Assembly: GCA_905235835.1 (NCBI GenBank)
Contig: CAJONQ010000002.1
Span: 1 to 64,000, forward strand
Direction: 5' to 3'
DNA length: 64,000 nt
DNA from: an uncultured Prevotella sp.
Lineage (GTDB): Bacteria; Bacteroidota; Bacteroidia; Bacteroidales; Bacteroidaceae
The notes under the pieces were generated by a model. The model saw only the letters and a program-made list of their open reading frames with translations, ran no database searches and was not told the DNA's origin. Below, piece after piece: positions 31,369-40,820 of the stretch. The position numbers and the translations under genes were made by a program. How positions within the stretch are numbered: the stretch's first letter is position 1; the number at the start of each line of letters is the position of its first letter.

Positions 31369-32763
31369 ATGACCTATCAAAGAAGATTATCTTCCGTCAC
31401 TCATGTCGGTAATATCGAGATTGGTGGCAACAATCCCATTCGCATTCAGTCAATGGGTACGGTGGACACTAACAATACTGAAGGTTGTGTGGCACAGGCA
31501 AAGCGCATCATTGACGCTGGCGGTGAACTGGTACGCTTCACGACCCAAGGTACTCGTGAGGCTGAGAACATGAAAAACATCTCGACACGTCTGAAGGCTG
31601 ACGGCTACAATACCCCATTGGTAGCAGACGTGCATTTTACGGCACACGTTGCAGATGTTGCTGCTCTGTATTGTGAAAAGGTTCGAATAAACCCTGGCAA
31701 CTACGTAGATCCTGGACGAGTCTTCAAACATTTGGAATATACGGATGAGGAATATGCAGCTGAGTTGAAGAAAATAGAGGCGAAACTGATACCTTTCCTA
31801 ACAATCTGCAAAGCGCATCACACAGCCATCCGCATAGGTGTCAATCACGGATCCCTTTCCGACCGCATCATGTCACGCTATGGTGACACACCCGAAGGTA
31901 TTGTTGAGAGTTGTATGGAGTTCTTGCGTATCTGTAAGAGAGAGGACTTTAACGACATCGTCATTAGCATCAAGGCAAGTAATACCGTCGTAATGGTCAC
32001 CACGGTCCGCCTATTGATAAAGACCATGGATAAGGAAGACATGCACTATCCTTTGCACTTAGGTGTGACAGAGGCTGGTGAGGGCGAAGATGGCAGAATC
32101 AAAAGTGCTGTTGGTATCGGAGCCTTATTGACTGAGGGTATTGGCGACACTATCCGTGTATCATTGAGTGAGGAACCTGAATGCGAAATTCCCGTCGCTC
32201 GTAAATTGGTCGATTCTATTGAGGAATGTGCCCGTCTGCGTGCCGAGGCTGAAACTTCCATTAAAGACGACACCATCACTCTCAATATTGACGAGTCTGA
32301 TTGGGAGACACTTCAACTGAAAGCAGCTATGGCAGTCGGAGCTTTACTAATTGACCGTAAGGCTACGAAATTAATCATTAATTCTAGTTCTTCAAGGGAC
32401 ACTATTTCTCCTAGGGATCCTAGATTAACTAGTTTATCTGATGCCATTCTACAGGCAGCCCGTATTAAATTTACTAAGACTGAATATATTTCCTGTCCTG
32501 GTTGCGGGCGTACCTTATATAATTTACAAGAGACTATCGCTCGCATCAAAGCTGCTACCAGTCATTTGGTAGGCTTGAAGATTGGCATCATGGGCTGTAT
32601 CGTTAACGGTCCTGGCGAGATGGCAGATGCCGACTATGGTTATGTCGGTGCAGGCAGAGGAAAAATCAGTCTCTACAAACAGAAAGTCTGTGTAGAGAAA
32701 AATATTCCCGAAGAAGAGGCTGTTGATAAGCTGTTACAGCTTATCAACAAAGACCTCGCTTAA
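31369..32763 (+). CDS. ispG: 4-hydroxy-3-methylbut-2-enyl diphosphate synthase, compact form
   Basis: GGNNPIRIQSMGTVDT, IRIGVNHGSL, CPGCGRT, GCIVNGPGE motifs; 464 aa. Confidence 0.95.
   Translation: MTYQRRLSSVTHVGNIEIGGNNPIRIQSMGTVDTNNTEGCVAQAKRIIDAGGELVRFTTQGTREAENMKNISTRLKADGYNTPLVADVHFTAHVADVAALYCEKVRINPGNYVDPGRVFKHLEYTDEEYAAELKKIEAKLIPFLTICKAHHTAIRIGVNHGSLSDRIMSRYGDTPEGIVESCMEFLRICKREDFNDIVISIKASNTVVMVTTVRLLIKTMDKEDMHYPLHLGVTEAGEGEDGRIKSAVGIGALLTEGIGDTIRVSLSEEPECEIPVARKLVDSIEECARLRAEAETSIKDDTITLNIDESDWETLQLKAAMAVGALLIDRKATKLIINSSSSRDTISPRDPRLTSLSDAILQAARIKFTKTEYISCPGCGRTLYNLQETIARIKAATSHLVGLKIGIMGCIVNGPGEMADADYGYVGAGRGKISLYKQKVCVEKNIPEEEAVDKLLQLINKDLA
32379..32441. repeat. 9-bp phased NNNNNCTAG array inside ispG
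   Basis: TAATTCTAG TTCTTCAAG GGACACTAT TTCTCCTAG GGATCCTAG ATTAACTAG TTTATCTGA. Confidence 0.75.
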
Positions 32764-33230
32764 TTATCGAAGTAATAGAGGAACGACGCGATGCCCTCAA
32801 GAGCGGGTTTGCGTTGTCCTTCTATTTCGATGACGAACTTAATTTCCGCCTTACAGATTCCTCTCAGATTCTGAATGTTATGTAGTTTAGTAACCAGTCT
32901 TACACGACTTCCTGTAATAACTGGCTGACCGAATCTCATATCATTCATACCATAGTTCACTAACATCTTGATATTGTGAACCTCAATAATTTGGTCCCAC
33001 ATATATGGAAGTAAACTCAATGTCAAGTATCCATGAGCAATAGTACTTTTGTAAGGACTATCTTCCTTGGCACGAGCCACATCAACATGAATCCATTGAT
33101 GATCAAGAGTTGCATCAGCAAATAAATTGATACGTTCTTGGTCTACTTCCAACCATTCTGAAGCACCTAATTCCTCGCCCAAATGAGCGGCAAACTCGTC
33201 ATACGAGTTAATAACTAATTTTCCCATCAT
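32760..33230 (-). CDS. MaoC-like (R)-specific enoyl-CoA hydratase family protein
   Basis: 156 aa; FADATLDHQWIHVD...STIAHGYLTLSLLP hot-dog motif. Confidence 0.9.
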   Translation of the reverse strand: MMGKLVINSYDEFAAHLGEELGASEWLEVDQERINLFADATLDHQWIHVDVARAKEDSPYKSTIAHGYLTLSLLPYMWDQIIEVHNIKMLVNYGMNDMRFGQPVITGSRVRLVTKLHNIQNLRGICKAEIKFVIEIEGQRKPALEGIASFLYYFDN

Positions 33231-33264
33231 TTAAAAATTTTAAAATCTTTGGCAAAGATAGCAA

Positions 33265-33299
33265 AAACTTTAAACTTTAAACTCTAAACTCTAAACTTT
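33265..33299. repeat. 7-bp tandem array, 5 units
   Basis: AAACTTT AAACTTT AAACTCT AAACTCT AAACTTT. Confidence 0.95.
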
Positions 33300-33326
33300 T
33301 TATTATCTTTGCAAACACTAAGACTC

Positions 33327-33398
33327 GCCCTGATAGTTAAATGGATATAACAAGGCTCTCCTAAAGCTTAGTTCCGAGTTCGATTCTCGGTCGGGGTA
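33327..33398 (+). tRNA. tRNA-Arg(CCT)
   Basis: 7-bp acceptor stem GCCCTGA/TCGGGGT (with wobbles), D-stem GTTA/TAAC, anticodon stem-loop AGGCT-CTCCTAA-AGCTT, T-arm CCGAG-TTCGATT-CTCGG. Confidence 0.92.
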
Positions 33399-33400
33399 CT

Positions 33401-34549
33401 ATGAAACCGATAGAAATCAGAAAAGTTGATAACTTGCAGGACCTGAAACTATTCGTTCAGTTCCATTATGACTTATACCGTAATTGTCCGCAGGCTGTTC
33501 CGTTTCTATACTCTGACGAAATGAACACCTTACGGCGTGACCGGAATGCATGTTTCGAGTTCTGTGAGGCTGACTATTTTATGGCATTTCGTGAGGGGAA
33601 AATGGTGGGACGTGTAGCTGCCATTATCAACCGTCGAGCCAATGAACGCTGGCAACGGAAGGAAGTACGGTTTGGTTGGCTTGACTTTATAGATGACATA
33701 GAGGTATGCCGTGCCTTGATCAACCAGGTGATTGATTGGGGAAAAGAGAAAGGAATGACAGAGATTGCCGGTCCATTGGGGTTCACCGATATGGATCGTG
33801 AAGGATTATTGGTTGAGGGGTTTGACCAGGATGCCACTATGTACATTAACTACAACTATCCTTATTATGTACATTATTTAGAGCAGTTAGGTGGATTTAA
33901 GAAAGACAATGACTATATGGAATATCGGGTGAAAGTGCCAGAAAAGGTACCTGATAAGTTTCACAAGATTGCCGAAATGATTCGCAACCGCTATAATCTG
34001 CAAGTCAGGAAGTTTACCCGAAAGGAGCTTCTACAAGGAGGGAAGGGAAAAGAGATCTTCGATGTGATTAATGCAACATACAAGGATCTTTATGGCTATT
34101 CCCAACTCTCTCAGAAACAAATCAACCAGCTTGTGAATCAATATATCAAGGTGGCAGATGTGAATCTTATGACTGGTATTGAAGACTGGAACACCCCCGA
34201 GCATAAGTTGATTGGTTTCGGAATCACTTTCCCGTCATTCAACAATGCTTTAAGGAAAACACGAGATGGAAGATTATTCCCCTTTGGGTGGTGGTATCTC
34301 CTTAAGGTATTAAAATGGCATCAAACAGATGTTGTAGACCTACTACTCATTGGAGTCTTACCAGAATACCGAGCTAAGGGTGCTAACTCTCTTATCTTCG
34401 ATGATCTCATCCAATGGTTCCAACGATATGGTTTCAAATGGGCTGAGGCGATGCCGCAGATGGAATCTAATGAGCATATGAGAGGACAGTGGCAATATTT
34501 GGAATCTATTCAACATCGTCGCCACCGTTGTTATCGAAAATTATTATAA
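33401..34549 (+). CDS. GNAT-like N-acetyltransferase (paralog of 15961-17127)
   Basis: 382 aa; [36 protein letters not shown]; starts 2 nt after the tRNA. Confidence 0.7.
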   Translation: MKPIEIRKVDNLQDLKLFVQFHYDLYRNCPQAVPFLYSDEMNTLRRDRNACFEFCEADYFMAFREGKMVGRVAAIINRRANERWQRKEVRFGWLDFIDDIEVCRALINQVIDWGKEKGMTEIAGPLGFTDMDREGLLVEGFDQDATMYINYNYPYYVHYLEQLGGFKKDNDYMEYRVKVPEKVPDKFHKIAEMIRNRYNLQVRKFTRKELLQGGKGKEIFDVINATYKDLYGYSQLSQKQINQLVNQYIKVADVNLMTGIEDWNTPEHKLIGFGITFPSFNNALRKTRDGRLFPFGWWYLLKVLKWHQTDVVDLLLIGVLPEYRAKGANSLIFDDLIQWFQRYGFKWAEAMPQMESNEHMRGQWQYLESIQHRRHRCYRKLL

Positions 34550-34572
34550 AACTAAAACATAATATAAAAACT

Positions 34573-36807
34573 ATGATACAAACAGTCGTAAAGCGCGATG
34601 GGCGCATTGTGGGATTCAACGAACAAAAGATCATGGCTGCCATTCGCAAGGCGATGCTTCACACTGATAAGGGAGAAGATGAGCGTTTACTGCAGACCAT
34701 TACAGACCGTATTGCCGCTAAGGGCAATTCACAGATGACGGTAGAGGAGATACAGGATGCCGTAGAAATGGAACTGATGAAAAGTGCGCGAAAAGATGTA
34801 GCACAACGCTATATCGCATATCGCAACCAGCGTTCCATTGCCCGCAGGGCAAAGACACGTGACGTTTTTCTCGACATTGTCAACATCAAGAATAATGATG
34901 TCACTCGTGAGAATGCGAACATGAATGCCGACACTCCTGCTGGTATGATGATGAAGTTCGCCTCTGAAAGTACCAAGCCCTTTGTTGATGACTATCTACT
35001 ATCACCTGAGAGTCGTGACGCTGTAGAGCATAACTATCTGCATATTCATGACAAAGATTATTATCCTACCAAGTCACTGACCTGTGTACAGCACCCTTTA
35101 GACAATATTCTGACACAAGGTTTTATTGCTGGACATGGAGCCAGTCGTCCAGCAAAACGCATCGAGACGGCAGCTGTCCTCGCTTGTATTTCCTTAGAGT
35201 GTGCTCAGAATGAGATGCATGGTGGACAGGCTATTCCCGCTTTTGATTTTTATCTGGCACCATACGTTCGCAGTTCCTATATTGAGGAATTAAAAGCACT
35301 TGAGGATCTCAACGGTGAAGATTACAGTGCGCTATATGACGAGGTCCTCATGGACTATATTAAACAACCGCTCGATAAATTGACAGGTACAGACAGGATT
35401 CGTCAACATGCCATCAACAAAACTGTTGGACGCGTTCATCAAGCCATGGAGGCTTTTATCCATAATATGAACACCATCCATTCACGTGGTGGAAACCAAG
35501 TGGTCTTCTCCAGTATCAACTATGGTACAGATACTTCTGCTGAAGGACGTTGCATCATGCGTGAATTACTTAACAGTACTTATCAGGGTGTAGGAAATGG
35601 AGAGACAGCTATCTTCCCTATCCAAATATGGAAGAAAAAGAGAGGGGTCAATTATCTCCCCCAAGACCCTAACTACGACCTTTATCAATTAGCTTGTAAG
35701 GTGACCGCACGTCGTTTCTTCCCCAATTTCCTGAATCTTGACACGACCTACAACCAAGATGAAGAGTGGCGTGCTGATGACCCGAAGCGCTATATGCATG
35801 AGGTGGCTACGATGGGCTGCCGTACCCGTGTTTTTGAAAACCGTTTTGGTCCTAAGACCTCTATTGGTCGTGGTAATCTCTCATTTACTACGATTAATAT
35901 CGTACGTCTTGCTATCGAGTGTATGGATGTTAAGGACAAGGACGCACGTATCGCCAAATTCTTTGCTAAACTTGATGAGATGTTGGAAGTGGCTGCCAAA
36001 CAGTTAGATGAGCGTTTCCAATTCCAGAAGACAGCCTTCGTAAAACAATTTCCCTTGTTGATGAGAAGTCTATGGATTGGTGCTGACAAACTCAGTCCTA
36101 ATGACACCATTGAGAGTGTCATTAATCAAGGTACTCTCGGTATTGGTTTTATCGGACTCGCCGAGTGTCTGGTTGCACTTATTGGCAAGCATCATGGTGA
36201 GAGTGAGGAAGCCCAAGAGTTGGGATTGAAGATTATTGGTTATATGCGACAGCGCATCAACGATTTCTGTGACCGTTATCAGCATAACTATTCTGTACTG
36301 GCAACGCCTGCAGAAGGACTCAGTGGTAAGTTCACGAAGAAAGACCGCAAAGAGTTTGGTATTATCCCAGGTGTGACAGACCGTGACTACTATACCAACT
36401 CCAACCATGTACCTGTATATTATAAGTGTTCTGCTCGTCATAAGGCAGAAGTGGAGGCACCCTATCATGAGATGACTCGTGGTGGTCACATCTTCTATGT
36501 GGAGATTGACGGTGACGCTACCCATAACCCACAAGTCATCATGAGTGTGGTAGATATGATGGATAAGTTGAATATGGGTTATGGTTCTGTTAACCATAAT
36601 CGTAACCGTTGTATGGACTGTGGTTATGAGAATGCCGCACCACATTTAGAGAAATGTCCGAAATGCGGTAGCACCCATATCGACAAACTGCAACGTATCA
36701 CGGGCTATCTGGTAGGAACGACAGACCGTTGGAATCACGGTAAACTTTGTGAGCTTAATGACCGTGTAACCCATATCGAAGGCTCCCAGCAGCAGGAGTT
36801 GTTCTAG
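34573..36807 (+). CDS. nrdD: anaerobic ribonucleoside-triphosphate reductase (first copy)
   Basis: ATP-cone N-terminus MIQTVVKRDGRIVGF; C-terminal zinc CMDCGYENAAPHLEKCPKCGS. Confidence 0.93.
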   Translation: MIQTVVKRDGRIVGFNEQKIMAAIRKAMLHTDKGEDERLLQTITDRIAAKGNSQMTVEEIQDAVEMELMKSARKDVAQRYIAYRNQRSIARRAKTRDVFLDIVNIKNNDVTRENANMNADTPAGMMMKFASESTKPFVDDYLLSPESRDAVEHNYLHIHDKDYYPTKSLTCVQHPLDNILTQGFIAGHGASRPAKRIETAAVLACISLECAQNEMHGGQAIPAFDFYLAPYVRSSYIEELKALEDLNGEDYSALYDEVLMDYIKQPLDKLTGTDRIRQHAINKTVGRVHQAMEAFIHNMNTIHSRGGNQVVFSSINYGTDTSAEGRCIMRELLNSTYQGVGNGETAIFPIQIWKKKRGVNYLPQDPNYDLYQLACKVTARRFFPNFLNLDTTYNQDEEWRADDPKRYMHEVATMGCRTRVFENRFGPKTSIGRGNLSFTTINIVRLAIECMDVKDKDARIAKFFAKLDEMLEVAAKQLDERFQFQKTAFVKQFPLLMRSLWIGADKLSPNDTIESVINQGTLGIGFIGLAECLVALIGKHHGESEEAQELGLKIIGYMRQRINDFCDRYQHNYSVLATPAEGLSGKFTKKDRKEFGIIPGVTDRDYYTNSNHVPVYYKCSARHKAEVEAPYHEMTRGGHIFYVEIDGDATHNPQVIMSVVDMMDKLNMGYGSVNHNRNRCMDCGYENAAPHLEKCPKCGSTHIDKLQRITGYLVGTTDRWNHGKLCELNDRVTHIEGSQQQELF

Positions 36808-36867
36808 GTTATCTAGAAATACTAGAAGAACTAGAAATACTAGAAGAACTAGGAATACTAGAGAATG
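36803..36867. repeat. 9-bp CTAG-containing array spanning the nrdD stop to the nrdG start
   Basis: TCTAGAAAT ACTAGAAGA ACTAGAAAT ACTAGAAGA ACTAGGAAT ACTAGAGAA then ATG. Confidence 0.95.
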
Positions 36868-37359
36868 ATCTCCGTATTAGATATTGTAGAAGACACGATG
36901 GTAGACGGTCCGGGATTCCGGACCTCTATCTATTGTGCCGGTTGCCGTCACGCATGTCCTGGATGCCATAACCCGCAATCCTGGGATTTCAGTGGCGGTC
37001 ACCCGATGTCTACAGAACAAATCATGCGGATTATCGAAGCAGACCCCTATGCCAATGTCACCTTCACAGGCGGCGACCCGATGTATCAGCCTGAGGGGTT
37101 TACAGAACTGGCTCGTGCCATTCGTAAACGAACGACAAAAGATATCTGGTGCTTCACTGGTTTTACCTATGAGGCATTAGTAAACAATCCACGCCACCGT
37201 CAGTTACTAGAGCTGATTGATGTCTTGGTGGATGGTCCTTTTATCAAGTCATTACGTGATGAGAGTCTATTGTTCCGTGGGAGCAGTAATCAGCGACTCA
37301 TTGATGTCCCTGCCTCTTTAAAAGCCGGAAAGGTTGTACTCTTCCAACCTGACGTATAG
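36865..37359 (+). CDS. nrdG: anaerobic RNR-activating radical SAM protein (first copy)
   Basis: CRHACPGCHNPQSWD CxxxCxxC motif; 164 aa. Confidence 0.93.
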   Translation: MISVLDIVEDTMVDGPGFRTSIYCAGCRHACPGCHNPQSWDFSGGHPMSTEQIMRIIEADPYANVTFTGGDPMYQPEGFTELARAIRKRTTKDIWCFTGFTYEALVNNPRHRQLLELIDVLVDGPFIKSLRDESLLFRGSSNQRLIDVPASLKAGKVVLFQPDV

Positions 37360-38376
37360 TTATTTCAGGTATTTCTCTATTTCCTGCTCTATGTCCTTCT
37401 GCTCTGGGTCACGTGCAACAATCTTTCCTTGTTTGTTGACAACAATCACAGAAGGGACGACAAATAGCCCTAATTGCTGTACCAATGGTGTCTGGAATAA
37501 TTTACCATCCCACACAACCGTCCAGTCAAGGGTGTCACGGTCTACCCGTTGCTGAAATTCCTTCTTAGCACCATCCAAACAGATACTAACGAGTGAAAGG
37601 TTGTTTGGATATTTACGTTGCAGCTTTCGTAACTTACGCTGAATATCCGTGCTGGGATAATTCCACGAAGCCCACGTGGAAATAACACCGACCTTCCCCT
37701 TCATCTCACTGCTATTATACTTCCTCCCTTTATAATCCGTCACTGTAAAGGAAGGAAGAGAAACCTGTAGTCGACTGCTCTTCAATCCTTCAAGTTGTGT
37801 TTTCAATTTGCGCAATCTTCCGTTATCCGGATCTGCTTTCAGCATCAGGTCTGCCAACCGTTGTCCTTCTGAATAGTCTGGCTCTTTAGCAGACACGAAA
37901 TATTTGTCAAGCAGATACATACTGACGATAGAGGTAGGATCCTCCTGGATAAACTCAGCAATAGCACCAGGAATTTCTGGAGGAGTTAGTTTATTGACAC
38001 GGGCACGAAGTTTCGTCAACTCCTCATTCTCATCAGTCCCTTTGATGGTCATCTCTTTCAAGTGAGTGGCATCACCTTTTATCTCCACCTCCTCACCTGG
38101 TTCCGCAAATACCGCTTGTTCACTGAAATTTGGGAAGACGATCATCAAAGTCACCATGTTTCGAACTTCTCTCTCATAAGAGAAACGACCACTCTGCACC
38201 TTAATAGTATCAACTCCGACAAATCCACCGTCAGGACTATAAACCAAGAACTCTCCTTGGTTGATATTACGCAGACGACCAGACAAGCGGAACTTATTCC
38301 CCTCTGGACCGCAACTGCTTAAAAGTAAACAGCCAACGGCAAACAGCCAACAGTTAACTACAAGTCTCCTCATCAA
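37360..38376 (-). CDS. TlpA/AhpC-like thioredoxin-fold lipoprotein with DUF4369-like N-terminus
   Basis: lipobox LLSSCG; STWASWNYPSTD thioredoxin-like segment. Confidence 0.8.
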   Translation of the reverse strand: MMRRLVVNCWLFAVGCLLLSSCGPEGNKFRLSGRLRNINQGEFLVYSPDGGFVGVDTIKVQSGRFSYEREVRNMVTLMIVFPNFSEQAVFAEPGEEVEIKGDATHLKEMTIKGTDENEELTKLRARVNKLTPPEIPGAIAEFIQEDPTSIVSMYLLDKYFVSAKEPDYSEGQRLADLMLKADPDNGRLRKLKTQLEGLKSSRLQVSLPSFTVTDYKGRKYNSSEMKGKVGVISTWASWNYPSTDIQRKLRKLQRKYPNNLSLVSICLDGAKKEFQQRVDRDTLDWTVVWDGKLFQTPLVQQLGLFVVPSVIVVNKQGKIVARDPEQKDIEQEIEKYLK

Positions 38377-38377
38377 C

Positions 38378-40057
38378 TTATCGGTTCACACCATTCAACT
38401 CCAGATCCTTATCGGCATATTGTTTGAGCTCGGGGTTCTTCTGCAGAGCACTACGCAGGAACGATGCTGCTGCATCATTATTTCCTTGACGAGCCTGCAC
38501 GATGGCAGCGAGATAATCGGTTATACCGTTTGGATTCTTAATATTCTTCAAGGTCTGCTGAGCACGAGCATAGTCTTTGTTCAGCAGTTGTGCTAGGGCT
38601 GCGCTGTTACTGGGACGATAGCCAAAGTCCTGCTGAGCGAGCGCATAGTTACCTTGTGCCAGATGCAGATTACCCAGAGCCTCAGCAAGACCAGCGGCAC
38701 CAGCCGACTTAGCGATCAGATTCTCGGCTGACTGAATATCTCCCTGCTGTAACGCTATCAGTCCCAGATTGGCTGTCGTCTCTGGCAATTGCTGTACCGC
38801 CTGTGCCTGCTGGAAATACCGCTGAGCCTCCTCGTTCTTTCCCTGCTGCATAGCAAGGGTACCAAGATTATTGTAAGCTCTTGCGTCCTGCTGATACAGA
38901 CGTGCCGTCGTCTTGAGGATATCCTCTCTCTCCGCATCCGTGTCAGCAATAGAGGCTGCATAGATGAGTTCCTCCACACTGAGTTTCGAGGCATCTTGCT
39001 TATATTGACTGAATATCTGATCATCATCACGACCAATCACCTCGTAATTGATGGTCATACGGGCACGGCGTAACTCAGGCAGAATACCCTCAGCGAGTTC
39101 ACGGAAGCCCTCACTCATATTCTTAATCTGCTGCTCACGCTCCTGAGGGTCCTGATACATGGAGAGGACTCGCAGGATGACATCCTTGTCTTGGATATTA
39201 CTTGCCTTCACCAACTCCTGGAAGCCTTCCCAGTCCTGAGCGGTATACTCAGAGTTGACACCACCTTCCAAGTTAGCGTTCTTCAACTGCTGACGTACAT
39301 AACTCTCTGTATTCTGCTGACGCTTGTTGGCAAGCTGCTCATTGAGTTTCAATCCACCATCAGGAGAAGCATAGGCGGATATCTCCACATTAGAGAGATT
39401 CAGTCCCTCCTGGTCGCGAGCGATCTCCTTCAACAGCTTCACGAAGTCCTGTACGGAATTTGACTGCAACTCACTCTTACGCAACTCTGCCTGCTGTATC
39501 AAGAACTTGACATTTGCCTCCTGCTTCTGTTCTGTAATACGCTGGAAAGCATCTGGAGCCACACATGGCTGTGCCGAAGCAACAGTCTGATGATACAACT
39601 CGCTGGTGGCAATAACACCAGTAGCCACTTTCACTGCAGGCACCTTGACGGCTTTATTACCTACTTTAGCATCAAAAGTCAGGTAAAGGTCACTCTGCTG
39701 CATCGCTGCTTCAAAGGGAAAAGCGGTCTTCATGGTATAATGTCCTCCCAACAGGTAGGATATCACCTGGTCGTTACCCATCACATTCTCACCTTGGAAG
39801 GTTGCCGGCTGTCCCTTGATGGCTTGCTGTACCCCATTCTTGGTGTAGCGCAACTCTGGAACGACGGTGACCACTGCCTTTCGGTTCATGTACTGCTCCG
39901 GAAACATTCCGTTAATGGTTGCCTGAACTTGTCCGCCCTCTGCCTCTAAAGGATTGGGGGCTACCTTGAAATTATCAGCAGAGAGAGACTTCAACCCTCC
40001 GCCACATGATGTCATCAATGCCATGACACCAGCCAGTAATATCAGATACTTTTTCAT
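38378..40057 (-). CDS. lipoprotein with OmpA-like and TPR segments
   Basis: MKKYLILLAGVMALMTSCGG; TPR-like helices in the C-terminal half. Confidence 0.7.
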   Translation of the reverse strand: MKKYLILLAGVMALMTSCGGGLKSLSADNFKVAPNPLEAEGGQVQATINGMFPEQYMNRKAVVTVVPELRYTKNGVQQAIKGQPATFQGENVMGNDQVISYLLGGHYTMKTAFPFEAAMQQSDLYLTFDAKVGNKAVKVPAVKVATGVIATSELYHQTVASAQPCVAPDAFQRITEQKQEANVKFLIQQAELRKSELQSNSVQDFVKLLKEIARDQEGLNLSNVEISAYASPDGGLKLNEQLANKRQQNTESYVRQQLKNANLEGGVNSEYTAQDWEGFQELVKASNIQDKDVILRVLSMYQDPQEREQQIKNMSEGFRELAEGILPELRRARMTINYEVIGRDDDQIFSQYKQDASKLSVEELIYAASIADTDAEREDILKTTARLYQQDARAYNNLGTLAMQQGKNEEAQRYFQQAQAVQQLPETTANLGLIALQQGDIQSAENLIAKSAGAAGLAEALGNLHLAQGNYALAQQDFGYRPSNSAALAQLLNKDYARAQQTLKNIKNPNGITDYLAAIVQARQGNNDAAASFLRSALQKNPELKQYADKDLELNGVNR

Positions 40058-40079
40058 CTTTGTCATTTTTAGATGCTGG

Positions 40080-40133
40080 CAAAGGTACGAATAAGTAAGT
40101 AAAATCCCAAATTTATTTGAGGATTTTCGAACG
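40080..40133 (-). promoter_or_regulatory. dispersed promoter-bearing repeat, copy 2
   Basis: 47/54 identical to 23247-23300; minus-strand TTTG-N20-TACCTTTG. Confidence 0.75.
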
Positions 40134-40196
40134 CAAGTACCTTCGAACGCAGTTCAAAGGTACGAATATTATTTGAAAAAAGGAAAAGAATAAATA

Positions 40197-40820
40197 TTAT
40201 TTAGGATTATACGTCCTAAAAACCAGATAGCAGTCATCGGCATGGATGGTGAAGGAAGTCCCTAATGCTTCATTCAAGGTCCCCTGCCACCATTCTGTGG
40301 TTGGATAACACTGCCACTTCAGTCCTTCGGATGATAACGCTGTACACCCGAAATTGAAGACACTTACCTGTTGACCGGAGAATGTCTCGAAAGTCATATC
40401 CCCTTTTGCAGGGACAAAGAAACCATGATCGGTAAACATCACTCCCTCCACTTGATATTCCTTGAAATACCGCATGAGCAGCGAGATATTCCCGATGGTA
40501 TGATCTTCCCGCTTCCCTGTACACCCCAGGTAAGCGATTCGAAGAGGTGAGAGATGAGAGGTGGGAGGTGAAAAGTTCTTAATACAATAGCATGTTGCTT
40601 TCGTCAGGTCATTGTCTTCCTGTTCCTCTACTTTAACCAAACGGTCGTGATACATCGCAGGCACAGAGTCGCCATCCCCAATAACGACATCCGCAGAGGG
40701 GAATGCTTTGATGGCACCATCACAACAGACAACCTTGTCTGCCGTATGCAGCACCTTCAAGGGAACGGCATGGGAAGGGAAGGTACCGTTTGCTAATATG
40801 ACGACATCAAACTTTCTCAT
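40197..40820 (-). CDS. thiamine pyrophosphokinase
   Basis: CCDGAIKAFPSADVVIGDGDSVP, EDNDLTKA motifs; thiamine operon context. Confidence 0.88.
   Translation of the reverse strand: MRKFDVVILANGTFPSHAVPLKVLHTADKVVCCDGAIKAFPSADVVIGDGDSVPAMYHDRLVKVEEQEDNDLTKATCYCIKNFSPPTSHLSPLRIAYLGCTGKREDHTIGNISLLMRYFKEYQVEGVMFTDHGFFVPAKGDMTFETFSGQQVSVFNFGCTALSSEGLKWQCYPTTEWWQGTLNEALGTSFTIHADDCYLVFRTYNPK
40544..40571. repeat. 7-bp tandem array (4 units) inside the thiamine pyrophosphokinase CDS
   Basis: GAGGTGA GAGATGA GAGGTGG GAGGTGA. Confidence 0.9.
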
